64,000 nt of DNA, from the NCBI RefSeq assembly GCF_030295765.1, contig NZ_AP027292.1, positions 2,666,001-2,730,000 on the forward strand. The letters are read 5' to 3'. Position 1 is the stretch's first letter. Every line of letters begins with the position of its first letter. A program made the translations under genes and the position numbers. The notes beneath the pieces were generated by a model. That model saw only the letters and a program-made list of their open reading frames with translations, made no database searches and was not told where the DNA came from. This DNA is from Neptuniibacter halophilus. Lineage in GTDB: Bacteria > Pseudomonadota > Gammaproteobacteria > Pseudomonadales > Balneatricaceae. Positions 53,622-63,338 of the stretch are shown here, piece after piece.

Positions 53622-55034
53622 TTATTCTCCCGCCTTCTGTTTAGCTTGCCACTGATCCATAAAGGTTTTTCCCTGAGGGGCGGGCATATCCCGCCAGTCG
53701 GTCCAGCCGCCCGCCAGTGGCAGTTTGTTGATACGGCCTTTCTTTCCGGCCATTTTCTGCATAAACCAGGCGGAGCTGCGTGCCAGCCAGCGATAGAGTG
53801 CCGGGCGTTTGGCAAAGTAAGCCCAGCCCGCGATACCGAAGCGTACCGCTTTCGGGGTCAGGTGTTTCTCAAATTCTTTCTCGCGCCAGTGACGCATCAT
53901 TTTCGGTAGCGGGATACGCACCGGGCAGACCTCTTCACACTTGCCGCAGGAGGTTGAGGCGTTAGGTAGATGTGCGGCTTTGTCTATACCGATCATCTTC
54001 GGTGTCAGCACCGAGCCCATAGGGCCCGGGTAAACCCAGCCGTAGGAGTGGCCGCCAACTGCGCCGTAAACCGGGCAGTGGTTCATACAGGATGAACAGC
54101 GGATACAGCGCAGCATCTCCTGAAACTCTGTGCCGACCATCTCGCTGCGGCCGTTGTCGACCAGTACAACATGGAAGTTTTCCGGGCCGTCCTGATCCTC
54201 TGCACGGCGCGGGCCGCTGGAGAGGGTATTGTAAACCGTGAACTCCTGCCCGGTGGCAGAACGTGCCAGCAGGCGCAGGAACAGGCTCATATCTTCCAGC
54301 GTGGGCACCACTTTTTCGATCGAGGTGATCACAATGTGGGTTTTCGGCAGGGTCTGGGTCAGATCGCCGTTGCCCTCGTTGGTAACAATAATGGTGGAGC
54401 CGGTTTCTGCTACCAGAAAGTTGGCTCCGGTGATGCCCACATCAGCACTGACAAACTGTTTGCGCAGTACCTCGCGGGCCTCTTTCATCAGCGCCTGAGG
54501 ATCTCCTGTTTTCGGGCGCTTGTGGTGAGTGTGGAAGGCTTCCGATACATCTTCCACATTCAGATGAATGGCGGGAGCAATGATGTGACTCGGGTGATCA
54601 CCGCGCAGTTGCAGGATATATTCACCCAGATCGGTTTCAACCGGTTGCACACCATTGGCTTCGAGATAATCATTCAGGTTGATCTCCTCCGAGACCATGG
54701 ATTTGCCCTTGGTCACGGTCTTTGCATCGACCTGCTTGCAGATGTCGAGAATGGTTTTATTGGCGTCTTCTGCCGTACGACACCAGTGGACGTGGCCACC
54801 GTTCTCGATCACCTTGCTTTCAAATTGTTCCAGATAGATATCCAGATTCTGGATGATATGGTTCTTCAGGTCGCGACCCGCATCGCGCAGGTCATCAAAC
54901 TCCGGCAGGCGTTTGATGGCATTAGCGCGGTTGACCGGAAAACCGTGTTTGAACTGACCCAGCGCTTCCTGCAGTTCTACATTGTGCAGGGCGATACGGG
55001 CATTTTCTTTAAATTGTGGGCTCTTAATCTGCAT
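53622..55034 (-). CDS. lutB: LutB-type iron-sulfur lactate oxidation protein
   Basis: A 470-residue protein. An N-terminal LUD domain (about 70-300) carries VTKGKSMVSEEINLN and ITGANFLVAETGSTI. The C-terminal ferredoxin-like part has two cysteine sets, CIRCSSCMNHCPVYG at about 309-323 and CGKCEEVCPVRIPL at about 362-375, for two 4Fe-4S clusters. It is the central electron-transfer subunit of LutABC. The middle gene of the operon. Confidence 0.94.
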   Translation of the reverse strand: MQIKSPQFKENARIALHNVELQEALGQFKHGFPVNRANAIKRLPEFDDLRDAGRDLKNHIIQNLDIYLEQFESKVIENGGHVHWCRTAEDANKTILDICKQVDAKTVTKGKSMVSEEINLNDYLEANGVQPVETDLGEYILQLRGDHPSHIIAPAIHLNVEDVSEAFHTHHKRPKTGDPQALMKEAREVLRKQFVSADVGITGANFLVAETGSTIIVTNEGNGDLTQTLPKTHIVITSIEKVVPTLEDMSLFLRLLARSATGQEFTVYNTLSSGPRRAEDQDGPENFHVVLVDNGRSEMVGTEFQEMLRCIRCSSCMNHCPVYGAVGGHSYGWVYPGPMGSVLTPKMIGIDKAAHLPNASTSCGKCEEVCPVRIPLPKMMRHWREKEFEKHLTPKAVRFGIAGWAYFAKRPALYRWLARSSAWFMQKMAGKKGRINKLPLAGGWTDWRDMPAPQGKTFMDQWQAKQKAGE

Positions 55035-55046
55035 CTCTGATCCGCC

Positions 55047-55844
55047 TTATAGCGCTTTCGCCAGTTCGTATTCTGCTTCGCCGATGGCGGGGGTATCGGT
55101 CATGCCCGCGAGGATCTCCACCACATGCCGGGCCTGAATCGACTTGCCTTCCCGTTTCAGCTTCCCGGCCATGTTCAGCAGGCAACCCAGATCGCCCCCG
55201 ACCAGCGTGTCGGCCCCGGAGTCACTGATGTACTGGGTTTTATTGGACACCATGCGATTGGAAATATCCGGATACTTAACGCAGAAGGTGCCGCCAAAGC
55301 CACAGCAGGTCTCGGCTTCTTCCATCTCGTTAAGGGTCAGGTTATCCACTTTGGACAACAACTGACGGGGCTGCTGCTTAACACCCAGTTGGCGCAGGCC
55401 GGAGCAGGAATCGTGGTATGTAATCGTCCCCTCATACTGCGCCACGATCTGATCAAAGTTAACAATGTCGGTGAGGAACTGAGTGATCTCAAAGGCACGG
55501 GCCTTCAGATCCAGCGCGCGAATTTTCCAGGGATCATTCTGTTCGAACAGATCCGGGTAGTAGTGCAGCATACCGATACAGGAGCCAGACGGGCCGACCA
55601 CGTATTCGTAGCCGTCAAAGGCTTCGATAGTCTGACGGGCGATCTCGGCGGTCGTCGCTCTGTCGCCGGAGTTATAGGCGGGCTGACCGCAGCAGGTCTG
55701 CTTCTCGGGCACTTCCACTTGGCAGCCTGCGGCTTCGAGCAGCTTTACCGTGGCAAAGGCTACACTGGGACGGAACATGTCCGCCAGACAGGTCACAAAT
55801 AGACCGACTTTCGGGTGGTTGGACTGATCAGGCATCGTTGTCAT
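55047..55844 (-). CDS. lutA: LutA-type (Fe-S)-binding oxidoreductase
   Basis: A 265-residue protein with two CCG domains: PEKQTCCGQPAYNSG at about 45-59 and METCCGF-like AETCCGFGGTFC at about 196-207, together with CLAD and SCSGLR. These are the cluster and electron-transfer motifs shared with GlpC and heterodisulfide reductases. ATG 55844 is preferred (GAAG upstream); a longer frame adds 13 residues and a shorter ATG at 55835 removes three. First gene of lutABC, divergent from the GntR regulator across a 170-bp gap with a palindromic operator. Confidence 0.92.
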   Translation of the reverse strand: MTTMPDQSNHPKVGLFVTCLADMFRPSVAFATVKLLEAAGCQVEVPEKQTCCGQPAYNSGDRATTAEIARQTIEAFDGYEYVVGPSGSCIGMLHYYPDLFEQNDPWKIRALDLKARAFEITQFLTDIVNFDQIVAQYEGTITYHDSCSGLRQLGVKQQPRQLLSKVDNLTLNEMEEAETCCGFGGTFCVKYPDISNRMVSNKTQYISDSGADTLVGGDLGCLLNMAGKLKREGKSIQARHVVEILAGMTDTPAIGEAEYELAKAL

Positions 55845-55974
55845 CGCTATCTTCAGGCAGTGCCGGGTAAAGGGCGGCTGCACTGTTTATTATGTTAACT
55901 GTCCCGCAGGACAATCGATTTATCAGTCAAAAGATAGTTAAGAGCGGGAACAAAAGAAATGCTAGACTGTCAAC

Positions 55975-55985
55975 TGGTCTGACCA
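55975..55985. promoter_or_regulatory. GntR/FadR-type operator between lutA and its regulator
   Basis: TGGTCTGACCA is a perfect 5-1-5 palindrome of the TGGT-N3-ACCA form bound by PdhR/LldR-like FadR-subfamily regulators. It lies in the divergent gap next to TAGACT (a -10-like element) and just before the regulator gene, which suggests autoregulation and lactate-responsive control of lutABC. Confidence 0.65.
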
Positions 55986-56015
55986 AGAGAGTCAATGTTG
56001 ATGAGGGAGAAGGCT

Positions 56016-56717
56016 GTGTCCCAGGGAAAACCGAGCCTGAGTCAGGCGCTGAGTCATACATTGCAGCAGCAGATACTGTTCGGGGATATCTGTCCGGGGC
56101 AGAAACTGCCCTCCCAGCGGCGTTTGTCTGAGGCGTATCAGTTATCCCGCGCCACCGTGCGTGAAGCGATCAAAGATCTGGAACTGAAACAGATGGTGGA
56201 GACCCGCCATGGTGGTGGATCCCATTGCCGCAATCTGCTGGCGCCGCATTTTGATATGCCGGTGGAGGGGATCGGCGATAACTTTGAATTTCAGTTACAG
56301 GTGCTGGAGATGCGTGCCGCCCTTGAGGGGGAAGCGGCTTATTATGCTGCGCTGCGCGCCACCGACCAGCAAATGGAATCGATTGCTGAAGAGTATCGGG
56401 CCATGCAGCAACGCAGCAGTGGCCATACCACCCTTGCCAAAGCCAAGGCTGATCTGCGTTTTCATATGATGATTGCTGAGGCCAGTCACCATCTGCTGGT
56501 GGTCTGCTTCAGCCAGATTTTTTACAGCCGCTATTTTAATGCCATCTACGGTGTTCTCGACCGCACGCTGAAACGTCATGGACGTTATCCGGATGGAATC
56601 AGCGCTCAGCATACTCAGATCTATCAGGCGCTGCGTAACCGGCAGCCGGATCTGGCACGTAAGGTGGCCGTTGAACATATAGAATACACCCGGCGCCAGC
56701 TCGAAGAGACTGAGTAA
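56016..56717 (+). CDS. GntR-family (FadR subfamily) regulator of lut operon
   Basis: A 233-residue protein. A winged helix-turn-helix lies at about 10-70 (GQKLPSQRRLSEAYQLSRATVREAIKDLE). A C-terminal FadR/FCD-type all-helical ligand domain lies at about 90-230, with metal-binding His in DLRFHMMIAEASHH. Divergence from lutABC points to an LldR/LutR-like lactate regulator. GTG at 56016 is chosen because AGGGAG-AAGG sits directly upstream with a 6-nt spacer. ATG 55995 would add seven residues and has only a weak site. Confidence 0.88.
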   Translation: MSQGKPSLSQALSHTLQQQILFGDICPGQKLPSQRRLSEAYQLSRATVREAIKDLELKQMVETRHGGGSHCRNLLAPHFDMPVEGIGDNFEFQLQVLEMRAALEGEAAYYAALRATDQQMESIAEEYRAMQQRSSGHTTLAKAKADLRFHMMIAEASHHLLVVCFSQIFYSRYFNAIYGVLDRTLKRHGRYPDGISAQHTQIYQALRNRQPDLARKVAVEHIEYTRRQLEETE

Positions 56718-56757
56718 GGCCCGCAGCGGCAGGTTATTGATAAAAGTGAGGTTTCAG

Positions 56758-59700
56758 ATGGATTTATCCTTGCGTTGGCTGGCCCTGGCAGGGCTTGTTC
56801 TGTTCTGGCTGGCCGGTCCTTTAAAAGCGGACAGTGCTGCAGAGATTGAGCAATACCAGCAGCAGATCGAACAGTTATCTGCCAGTGAAGCAGCGGTGGA
56901 TATCAGTCGTCGTCAATTGCTGCAGCGACTGGTCAGTACCCTGCAGGGTGAAATTCAGCAGAGCGAGCGGATCGAAAGCCTGCAGCAGGAGCTGGACCAG
57001 CAGCCGGCATTACAGAGTGAATTACAGGATCGTCTGCTGACTCCGTTGCAACCTGAACCAGAGCTGGAACCGGAGATCAGTGATAAGGCTCTGGATAAAC
57101 TGATCACCGATATCAACCTTAACCTGTTGGAGATCAAGCGGCGACAGGCGCAGTATAAGCAAACCGAAGGTCAGGCTCTGCAGCGGCAGCAAAGTATCCG
57201 GGAGCAGTTGTCTGATCTCAAAGTGACCGGGGAACTGGCTGACAGAAGTGCTGATCCTGAAAACAGCGAGCTACTGGAGCGTTTGCGGAATGCCCGCTTC
57301 AGCGAACATAGCCTGAGGGTGCAGGCGCTGGAACTTGAGTTGCTGGTGCTGCCGCGGCGAACGGAAATCGCCAAGATGCAATGGCAGATTGCTGAACAGG
57401 AACGCCTGCGGCAGGTGGCGCGTCTGGATCAACTGGTGGTTCTGAAGCAGGAGCGGCAGCGGCAGCAGGCAGAAAAGACCCTGAAGGATCTGGAATACGG
57501 CAGTGAAGAGGGCAGTGCCTCGCCACTGCTGGTCATGGAGCGGGACAAAAACCGTCTGTTATCCGCAGCGCTGAGAACCGTATTGCAGGCGATCGACAGT
57601 CGTGAGCAGGAACGCAAGGCGCTGCAGGAGAGGCTGACCCTGTTGAACAGCGCTTTCAGCGTGATTTCGCAGCAACTGGAGCTTGAAACCAGTCAGATCA
57701 CTCCGGATCAGATCCAGTTTATGTTTGCTAACCGGACCCCGCTGGAGACCGGTCAGACCATTAATCGTATTGCCCGTCTGCAACTGGATGGCAATCAACT
57801 GGAACAGCAGAGCAGTGAACTGAGTCAGCGGTTGAATGATGCGGAACCACTCCCGGGAGTGGAGCTGAGTGCGGCTCAGGAACGCGTGCTGCTGGAGATC
57901 CGTACCAACCGTCTGCGGCTGTTAAATCAGAGTGTCGAAGCGCATCAGCAACTGGTTGATACCCTGAGTCAGGTGTTAAGCCTGCAGCGTCAGATCAATC
58001 AGAAGATCGAAGGCAGCCGCGAGCTGATCAGCCGTCATCTGTTATGGAACCCGGTTACCGGGCCTGTCAGCGGCAAGTGGTTGCAGGAGATCGCGGTCTC
58101 GGTGAAACAGTTGCATGGCCACTGGCTGAAAAGCCTGTCTGAACCGCTGCTGATAATGGGTGAGCGTTTCAATATTCAGGTGATTCTTGCCGGATTGCTC
58201 TGCGCCGGTCTGCTCTGGTTGCGTGCTTATACCAACCGGCATCAGCAGCGCTGGGCGCAGCAGATAGGCAATGTGGTGGATGATCGGTTCCATCACAGTT
58301 TGCAGAGCTTTTTGCTGATGCCGATACTGGCAGCAGCGGTACCGTTATTTGTCTGGGTTGTAGGCATTAACCTGATCAACCCGGGCCACCCTGAAGCGGA
58401 GATCTGGACATCCATGCTGCAGGCTACGGTGACTCTGACCTGGATCATCCTGACGCTGAGGGCGTGGTTAAAACGGCCGTATGGCCTGTTTATGGCGCAC
58501 TTTGGTCTGAACCCTGTCCTTGCCGGAGGTTTCAGAAAACGTCTGGCCTGGGTTTATCCGCTGGCGCTCCCCGCGATTCTGTTACAGCTCTACTGCTGGA
58601 ATATTGATACTGATGAGATGCGCTCCGGTCTGGTGCGTTTGACTCAGGTGGGCCTGCTGCTATGGGTGGGGCTGGTGCTGTTCAGTGTTCTGAGGCTGCA
58701 ACCGGCCGGCGACGATCAGGAACAGGATATGCCCGTATGGTGGATGCGGGTCGAACACTGGACGCTGGGTATTCTTTTCTTCGGCCTGTTGATGTTAGTG
58801 CTGAATGTGATGGGCTATCTGTTTACCGCTAACTTTCTGATCTTTGCGCTGGCCCAGTTACTGACGGTGTTCCTGCTTACCTATATCTTCTTTAAGCTGG
58901 GTATGCGTCTGGTGCTGATATCAAAGCGCCGTCTCGAGTTTGACCGGGTCCGGGAGCGCCGTGCTGAAATGCTTGAGCAGCGGAAAAATCCGGACGAAGA
59001 TCAGCCGCCTCCGCTGGAGACCAATTTTCTGAATCTGAAAACCATTTCAGATCATTCCAAAACATTGCTGAAAACCTCTGCGGTACTGGTGTTTGTATCG
59101 CTGCTGTGGCTGACCATGGCTGATTATTTCACCTTCTTTGGCGCACTGGATAATGTGGAGCTGTGGAGTACGGTAAGCGCTGATGGCAGTGCGGCAGCGG
59201 TGACGCTGAAATCGGTTCTGTTTGGTGTTGTGATCCTCAGCCTCTGTTTACTGGCTGCTTACAATTTGCCCGGGTTATTACAGCTATTGGTGCTGCGAAA
59301 TCTCGAGCTGGCTCCGGGTACCGGCTATGCGATCAGCTCGCTGATCAAATATGTGCTGATTCTGGTGGGGGTGCTGGGGGCGTTCTCCAGTTTCGGACTG
59401 GAGTGGGGCAAGCTGCAATGGCTGGTGGCGGCGCTGGGTGTTGGTCTGGGCTTTGGTTTACAGGAGATTGTAGCCAACTTTGTATCGGGTTTGATTATTC
59501 TCTTTGAAAAGCCGGTAAGAATCGGTGACACGGTGACGATTGATGGACTGACCGGCACTGTCACCCGTATCCAGATTCGTGCCACTACGATTATCGACTG
59601 GGACCGTAAAGAGGTGATAATCCCGAATAAAACCTTCATTACTCAGCAGTTGATTAACTGGTCGCTGACGGATTCTACCACCCGTATTGTGATTCCGGTT

Positions 59701-59976
59701 GGTGTGGCTTATGGCTCAGATACTGAGCTGGCGCGGGGGCTGATGCTGGAAGCGGCAGCGGAAGAGGAGAGGGTGTTGCAGGATCCGAAACCGGAAGCGT
59801 TCTTTACCGGCTTTGGCGACAGCACGTTGAACCTGGAGCTGCGTTTGTTTGTCAGTGCGATGGCCGACCGGCTGGAGATGACGCATCGGGTGAACACCAG
59901 TATCGATCGTAAGTTCAAGCAGGCAGGGCTGGAGATCGCGTTCCCGCAGCTGGATGTGCACATTAAACGGAACTGA
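56758..59976 (+). CDS. mscK: MscK/KefA-type large mechanosensitive channel
   Basis: A 1072-residue membrane protein. The signal peptide is at about 1-25. A long periplasmic coiled-coil region rich in Gln, Leu and Arg (about 30-430; the MscS porin-like domain) comes before multiple transmembrane helices (about 460-820). The MscS pore and barrel follow: helix TM3 with ALGVGLGFGLQEIVANFVSG at about 896-915, then the beta domain RIGDTVTIDG. MscK opens on membrane tension and, in E. coli, depends on external potassium. ATG 56758 has GAGG upstream; the TTG seven codons earlier is not needed. It follows the lut regulator by 40 bp. Confidence 0.93.
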   Translation: MDLSLRWLALAGLVLFWLAGPLKADSAAEIEQYQQQIEQLSASEAAVDISRRQLLQRLVSTLQGEIQQSERIESLQQELDQQPALQSELQDRLLTPLQPEPELEPEISDKALDKLITDINLNLLEIKRRQAQYKQTEGQALQRQQSIREQLSDLKVTGELADRSADPENSELLERLRNARFSEHSLRVQALELELLVLPRRTEIAKMQWQIAEQERLRQVARLDQLVVLKQERQRQQAEKTLKDLEYGSEEGSASPLLVMERDKNRLLSAALRTVLQAIDSREQERKALQERLTLLNSAFSVISQQLELETSQITPDQIQFMFANRTPLETGQTINRIARLQLDGNQLEQQSSELSQRLNDAEPLPGVELSAAQERVLLEIRTNRLRLLNQSVEAHQQLVDTLSQVLSLQRQINQKIEGSRELISRHLLWNPVTGPVSGKWLQEIAVSVKQLHGHWLKSLSEPLLIMGERFNIQVILAGLLCAGLLWLRAYTNRHQQRWAQQIGNVVDDRFHHSLQSFLLMPILAAAVPLFVWVVGINLINPGHPEAEIWTSMLQATVTLTWIILTLRAWLKRPYGLFMAHFGLNPVLAGGFRKRLAWVYPLALPAILLQLYCWNIDTDEMRSGLVRLTQVGLLLWVGLVLFSVLRLQPAGDDQEQDMPVWWMRVEHWTLGILFFGLLMLVLNVMGYLFTANFLIFALAQLLTVFLLTYIFFKLGMRLVLISKRRLEFDRVRERRAEMLEQRKNPDEDQPPPLETNFLNLKTISDHSKTLLKTSAVLVFVSLLWLTMADYFTFFGALDNVELWSTVSADGSAAAVTLKSVLFGVVILSLCLLAAYNLPGLLQLLVLRNLELAPGTGYAISSLIKYVLILVGVLGAFSSFGLEWGKLQWLVAALGVGLGFGLQEIVANFVSGLIILFEKPVRIGDTVTIDGLTGTVTRIQIRATTIIDWDRKEVIIPNKTFITQQLINWSLTDSTTRIVIPVGVAYGSDTELARGLMLEAAAEEERVLQDPKPEAFFTGFGDSTLNLELRLFVSAMADRLEMTHRVNTSIDRKFKQAGLEIAFPQLDVHIKRN

Positions 59977-59982
59977 CGCCAG

Positions 59983-60009
59983 AGGGCGGGCCTGACAGCC
60001 CGCCCTTTA
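59983..60009. terminator. Intrinsic terminator between mscK and DUF2892 gene
   Basis: AGGGCGGGC-CTGACA-GCCCGCCCT followed by TTTAT on the plus strand. Convergent genes share it. Confidence 0.85.
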
Positions 60010-60021
60010 TCTGTGCCTGAC

Positions 60022-60210
60022 TCAGTCTGGCTTTTTGCAACTTGAGAAGCCAAAAGGCAGATAGGCCGGGCACCAGCCAATCAACGCAGTCCCCAGCGGG
60101 ATCAGGCCAATCAGGCCCAGCCAGGAACCATACAGGTAACCTGCCAGCATGATACACAGGCCGATAATTATGCGAATAATCCGATCTGTTTTACCTACAT
60201 TGCACTGCAT
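60022..60210 (-). CDS. DUF2892 (YgaP-like) small inner-membrane protein
   Basis: A 62-residue protein with two membrane helices (RIIIGLCIMLAGYLYGSWLG and LIGLIPLGTALIGWCP) and the DUF2892 opening MQCNVGKTDRIIRIIIG. The same module anchors the rhodanese YgaP. This stand-alone form is widespread and of unknown role. The WCPAYLPFG ending is typical of the family. Confidence 0.88.
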   Translation of the reverse strand: MQCNVGKTDRIIRIIIGLCIMLAGYLYGSWLGLIGLIPLGTALIGWCPAYLPFGFSSCKKPD

Positions 60211-60508
60211 CGTATTTTCCCTTCCCTATGTGTCTGCTCAACCTTAAGGCTGGCAGTGCTGAGTAAAATTAGCTTGCGCTAATATAATGACGCTAATCTG
60301 CCGGGGTTACAAGCTGTTTTCCATGATTATTGTGGGGCTTTGTCCGGGGGCAATTACCGCTTATTGATGCAGGATAGTCTCGCTACCGAAGACGCTTTGC
60401 CCTATAATCCACAGCCCCGCAGCGTACCTGGTTTGTACGGGATCGGGATGTACCAGATTAATGAAGTGGCCTTACGTATGGGTCACCACTGAAACTTAAG
60501 GAAATAAC
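60211..60508 (+). promoter_or_regulatory. Leader/promoter region of thrS
   Basis: About 300 bp without a gene. CCC-TATAAT (60403-60408) is a good -10 with no clear -35, giving a leader of about 90-100 nt. A CTGGT...ACCAG inverted repeat in the leader (about 60427-60460) could form a hairpin. ThrRS autoregulates through leader structure in E. coli, but I cannot show the tRNA-like mimic here. A second TATAAT at 60284-60289 lies further up and could serve either strand. Confidence 0.4.
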
Positions 60509-62425
60509 ATGCCTGTAATTACCCTGCCTGACGGTAGCAAACGTGAATTTGCTAATCCGGTAACTGTATTTGAAGTGGCTGCCGATATCGGCGCTGGCCT
60601 GGCGAAAGCCGCACTGGCCGGTAAAGTTGACGGCAAGCCGGTTGATACCTCCTTCACCATTGAAAATGATGCTGACCTGGCGATCATCACTGCGCGTGAT
60701 GAAGAGGGTCTGGAAGTCATTCGCCACTCTACGGCGCATCTGATGGCGATGGCGGTACAGGAACTGTTCCCGGGGGCTCAGGTCACCATCGGGCCTGTTA
60801 TTGAAGATGGTTTCTACTACGATTTTGCCTACGAACGTCCATTCACTCCGGAAGATCTGGAGAAGATTGAGAAGAAAATGGCGGAACTGGCTAAGCAGAA
60901 CCTGCCGGTCAGCCGTTCTCTGATGAGTCGTGATGAAGCGACCAAAATGTTCGATGAGATGGGCGAGAAGTATAAGGTTGAACTGCTGCAGGCAGTGCCG
61001 GATGCAGAAGATCTCTCATTTTACTCACAGGGCGACTTTATCGACCTCTGCCGTGGCCCGCACGTTCCGTCTACCGGGCATATTAAAGCGTTCAAGCTGA
61101 TGAAAGTGGCGGGTGCGTACTGGCGTGGTGATTCCAGCAACGAGATGCTGCAGCGTATCTACGGTACTGCCTGGGGTGACAAAAAAGAGCTTAAGGCTTA
61201 TCTGCATCGCCTTGAAGAAGCGGAAAAGCGTGACCACCGTAAGCTGGGCAAACAGTTGAATATGTTCCACCTGCAGGAAGAAGCTCCGGGTATGGTGTTC
61301 TGGCACCCTAATGGCTGGACTCTGTATCAGCAGATCGAACAGTACATGCGTCAGAAGCAGCGTCAGCATGGTTATGATGAGATCAAAACCCCGCAGGTTG
61401 TGGAACGTACACTGTGGGAAAAATCCGGTCACTGGGATAAGTTCTCTGACGAGATGTTTACTACTCACTCAGAGAACCACGATTTTGCCATCAAGCCGAT
61501 GAACTGCCCGTGTCACGTACAGGTCTTCAATCAGGGGATCCGTTCTTACCGTGACCTGCCACTGCGTCTGGCTGAGTTTGGTTGCTGTCACCGTAATGAA
61601 CCGTCCGGCGCCCTGCACGGGATTATGCGTGTACGTGGTTTTGTTCAGGATGATGCTCATATCTTCTGTGCTGAAGATTCCATTCAGTCTGAAGTAGCGC
61701 GTTTTATCGAATTTCTTGATGAAGTCTACGCAGACTTTGGTTTCACTGAGGTGATCTACAAGCTGTCTACCCGTCCGGAGCAGCGCGTAGGTTCTGATGA
61801 AGTCTGGGATAAAGCTGAGAAAGCACTGGCGGATGCGCTGGATGCTGCGGGCCTTGAATGGCAGGAACTGCCGGGTGAGGGTGCGTTCTATGGTCCTAAG
61901 ATTGAGTTCTCTCTGAAAGACTGTCTGGGTCGTGTATGGCAGTGCGGTACCATTCAGGTGGACTTCTCGATGCCAGGTCGCCTGGGTGCTCAGTTTGTTA
62001 ACGAACAGGGTGAACGTGAAACACCGGTGATGTTGCATCGTGCTATCCTGGGTTCATTCGAGCGCTTTATCGGTATTCTGATCGAAAACTTTGCCGGTGC
62101 ACTGCCGACCTGGCTGTCCCCGGTACAGGCTGTGGTGATGAATATTACCGACAAACAGGCTGATTATTGTGAAAAAGTTGTCCAAAATCTTGAAAATAAA
62201 GGTTTCAGGGCAGAGTCGGACTTGAGAAATGAGAAGATCGGCTTTAAAATTCGCGAGCGTACTTTACAGAAGGTTCCATACCTCCTTGTAATTGGCGATA
62301 AAGAAGTAGAGGCAGGCGCGGTTGCCGTGCGTACCCGTACAGGTGAAGACCTGGGATCTATGCCTCTTGAAGAATTTGTAAACCTTCTTGGCAGTGATGT
62401 CGCCAGGAAAGGTCGTCAGGACTAA
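60509..62425 (+). CDS. thrS: Threonine--tRNA ligase
   Basis: A 638-residue ThrRS of normal length. The TGS domain is at 1-62 and the editing domain with [11 protein letters not shown] near 73-83. The catalytic core has motif 2, [21 protein letters not shown], near 364-384, with the zinc Cys in MNCPCHV near 331-337. The anticodon-binding domain is at about 535-638. It charges and proofreads tRNA-Thr. First gene of the conserved thrS-infC-rpmI-rplT-pheST run. TAAGGAAATAAC precedes the ATG. Confidence 0.98.
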   Translation: MPVITLPDGSKREFANPVTVFEVAADIGAGLAKAALAGKVDGKPVDTSFTIENDADLAIITARDEEGLEVIRHSTAHLMAMAVQELFPGAQVTIGPVIEDGFYYDFAYERPFTPEDLEKIEKKMAELAKQNLPVSRSLMSRDEATKMFDEMGEKYKVELLQAVPDAEDLSFYSQGDFIDLCRGPHVPSTGHIKAFKLMKVAGAYWRGDSSNEMLQRIYGTAWGDKKELKAYLHRLEEAEKRDHRKLGKQLNMFHLQEEAPGMVFWHPNGWTLYQQIEQYMRQKQRQHGYDEIKTPQVVERTLWEKSGHWDKFSDEMFTTHSENHDFAIKPMNCPCHVQVFNQGIRSYRDLPLRLAEFGCCHRNEPSGALHGIMRVRGFVQDDAHIFCAEDSIQSEVARFIEFLDEVYADFGFTEVIYKLSTRPEQRVGSDEVWDKAEKALADALDAAGLEWQELPGEGAFYGPKIEFSLKDCLGRVWQCGTIQVDFSMPGRLGAQFVNEQGERETPVMLHRAILGSFERFIGILIENFAGALPTWLSPVQAVVMNITDKQADYCEKVVQNLENKGFRAESDLRNEKIGFKIRERTLQKVPYLLVIGDKEVEAGAVAVRTRTGEDLGSMPLEEFVNLLGSDVARKGRQD

Positions 62426-62455
62426 TAAGTCTAAATAGAGTCAGGAGATACGACT

Positions 62456-63001
62456 ATCAGGCGTGATAACAGAAGGGGCGCTCGCAGAGAGGAGCCCATG
62501 ATCAATGAGAATCTACTGAAAGTAACTAAACAGTGCAGGCTTATTGGTCCAGACGGAACACAGATTGGCATCGTACCGGTAAATGACGCTCTTGAGGCAG
62601 CTCAGGAAGCGGGACTTGATCTGGTGAAAATCTCTGAAGCTGACCCCATCGTTTGTAAAGTGATGGACTATGGCAAGCATCTTTATGAAATGAAGAAGCA
62701 GAAAAATGAAGCCAAGAAAAAGCAGCATCAGGTCCAGATTAAGGAAGTGAAATTCCGTCCTAATACGGAAGAAGGTGATTATCAGGTAAAACTACGCAAC
62801 CTGATACGTTTCCTTGAAGCAGGAGACAAAGCCAAGATAACCCTGCGTTATCGAGGCCGTGAGATGGCCCATCAGGAACTGGGTATGCAGCTCCTCCAAC
62901 GTATTGAAAAAGAGTTGGAAGAGATGAGTACCGTAGAACAGCGTCCGAAGATGGAAGGCCGTCAACTGGTCATGGTGCTGGCTCCGAAGAAGAAAAAGTA
63001 A
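62456..63001 (+). CDS. infC: Translation initiation factor IF-3 with ATC start codon
   Basis: A 181-residue IF-3 if translation starts at the rare ATC codon at 62456. That codon is preceded by AGGAGA with a 7-nt spacer and opens a basic N-terminus ([13 protein letters not shown]) leading into INENLLKV. Starting at the ATG 62498 would leave 167 residues and cut the family's basic N-terminal extension. AUU or AUC starts in infC are established in enterobacteria and other proteobacteria. They let IF-3, which rejects non-canonical starts, limit its own synthesis. The body shows [13 protein letters not shown] and the C-terminal domain with [17 protein letters not shown]. Confidence 0.93.
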   Translation: MRRDNRRGARREEPMINENLLKVTKQCRLIGPDGTQIGIVPVNDALEAAQEAGLDLVKISEADPIVCKVMDYGKHLYEMKKQKNEAKKKQHQVQIKEVKFRPNTEEGDYQVKLRNLIRFLEAGDKAKITLRYRGREMAHQELGMQLLQRIEKELEEMSTVEQRPKMEGRQLVMVLAPKKKK

Positions 63002-63017
63002 CTCGTTACTTTCACTG

Positions 63018-63060
63018 ACCCGTGACTGACTTGAATAAAGTCAGCTACGGGTTTTGTTGT
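63018..63060 (+). other. Hairpin with T-rich tail between infC and rpmI
   Basis: ACCCGT pairs with ACGGGT (63018-63023 / 63047-63052), and inside that CTGACTT pairs with AAGTCAG (63026-63032 / 63038-63044) around GAATA. TTTTGTTGTTTG follows. It looks like an internal terminator or attenuator. In E. coli, L20 represses rpmI-rplT by binding this region of the mRNA, so a similar control site is plausible. Confidence 0.6.
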
Positions 63061-63105
63061 TTGTTTCGGGTGAAAAAATTAAACGAATGCGTGGAGATTT
63101 ATGTA

Positions 63106-63300
63106 ATGCCTAAGATTAAATCTTGCCGTGGCGCGGCAAAGCGTTTCAAGAAAACCGCTAACGGTTTCAAACACAAGCAGTCTTTCACTAGTCACATTCT
63201 GACTAAGAAATCTACTAAGCGTAAGCGTCAGCTTCGCCCAATGCTGCAGGTTCATGCTGCAGACAAGGCGCTGGTTCGTCGCATGCTGCCTTATATTTGA
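63106..63300 (+). CDS. rpmI: Ribosomal protein bL35
   Basis: A 64-residue, strongly basic protein, [17 protein letters not shown]...RRMLPYI, a standard L35. ATG 63106 follows GGAG; the longer open frame upstream covers the infC-rpmI hairpin and is not coding. It follows infC and precedes rplT in the usual order. Confidence 0.97.
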   Translation: MPKIKSCRGAAKRFKKTANGFKHKQSFTSHILTKKSTKRKRQLRPMLQVHAADKALVRRMLPYI

Positions 63301-63338
63301 TCGATTTTTTAGTTAACAGAATTTAGAGGAAGAAAGAC

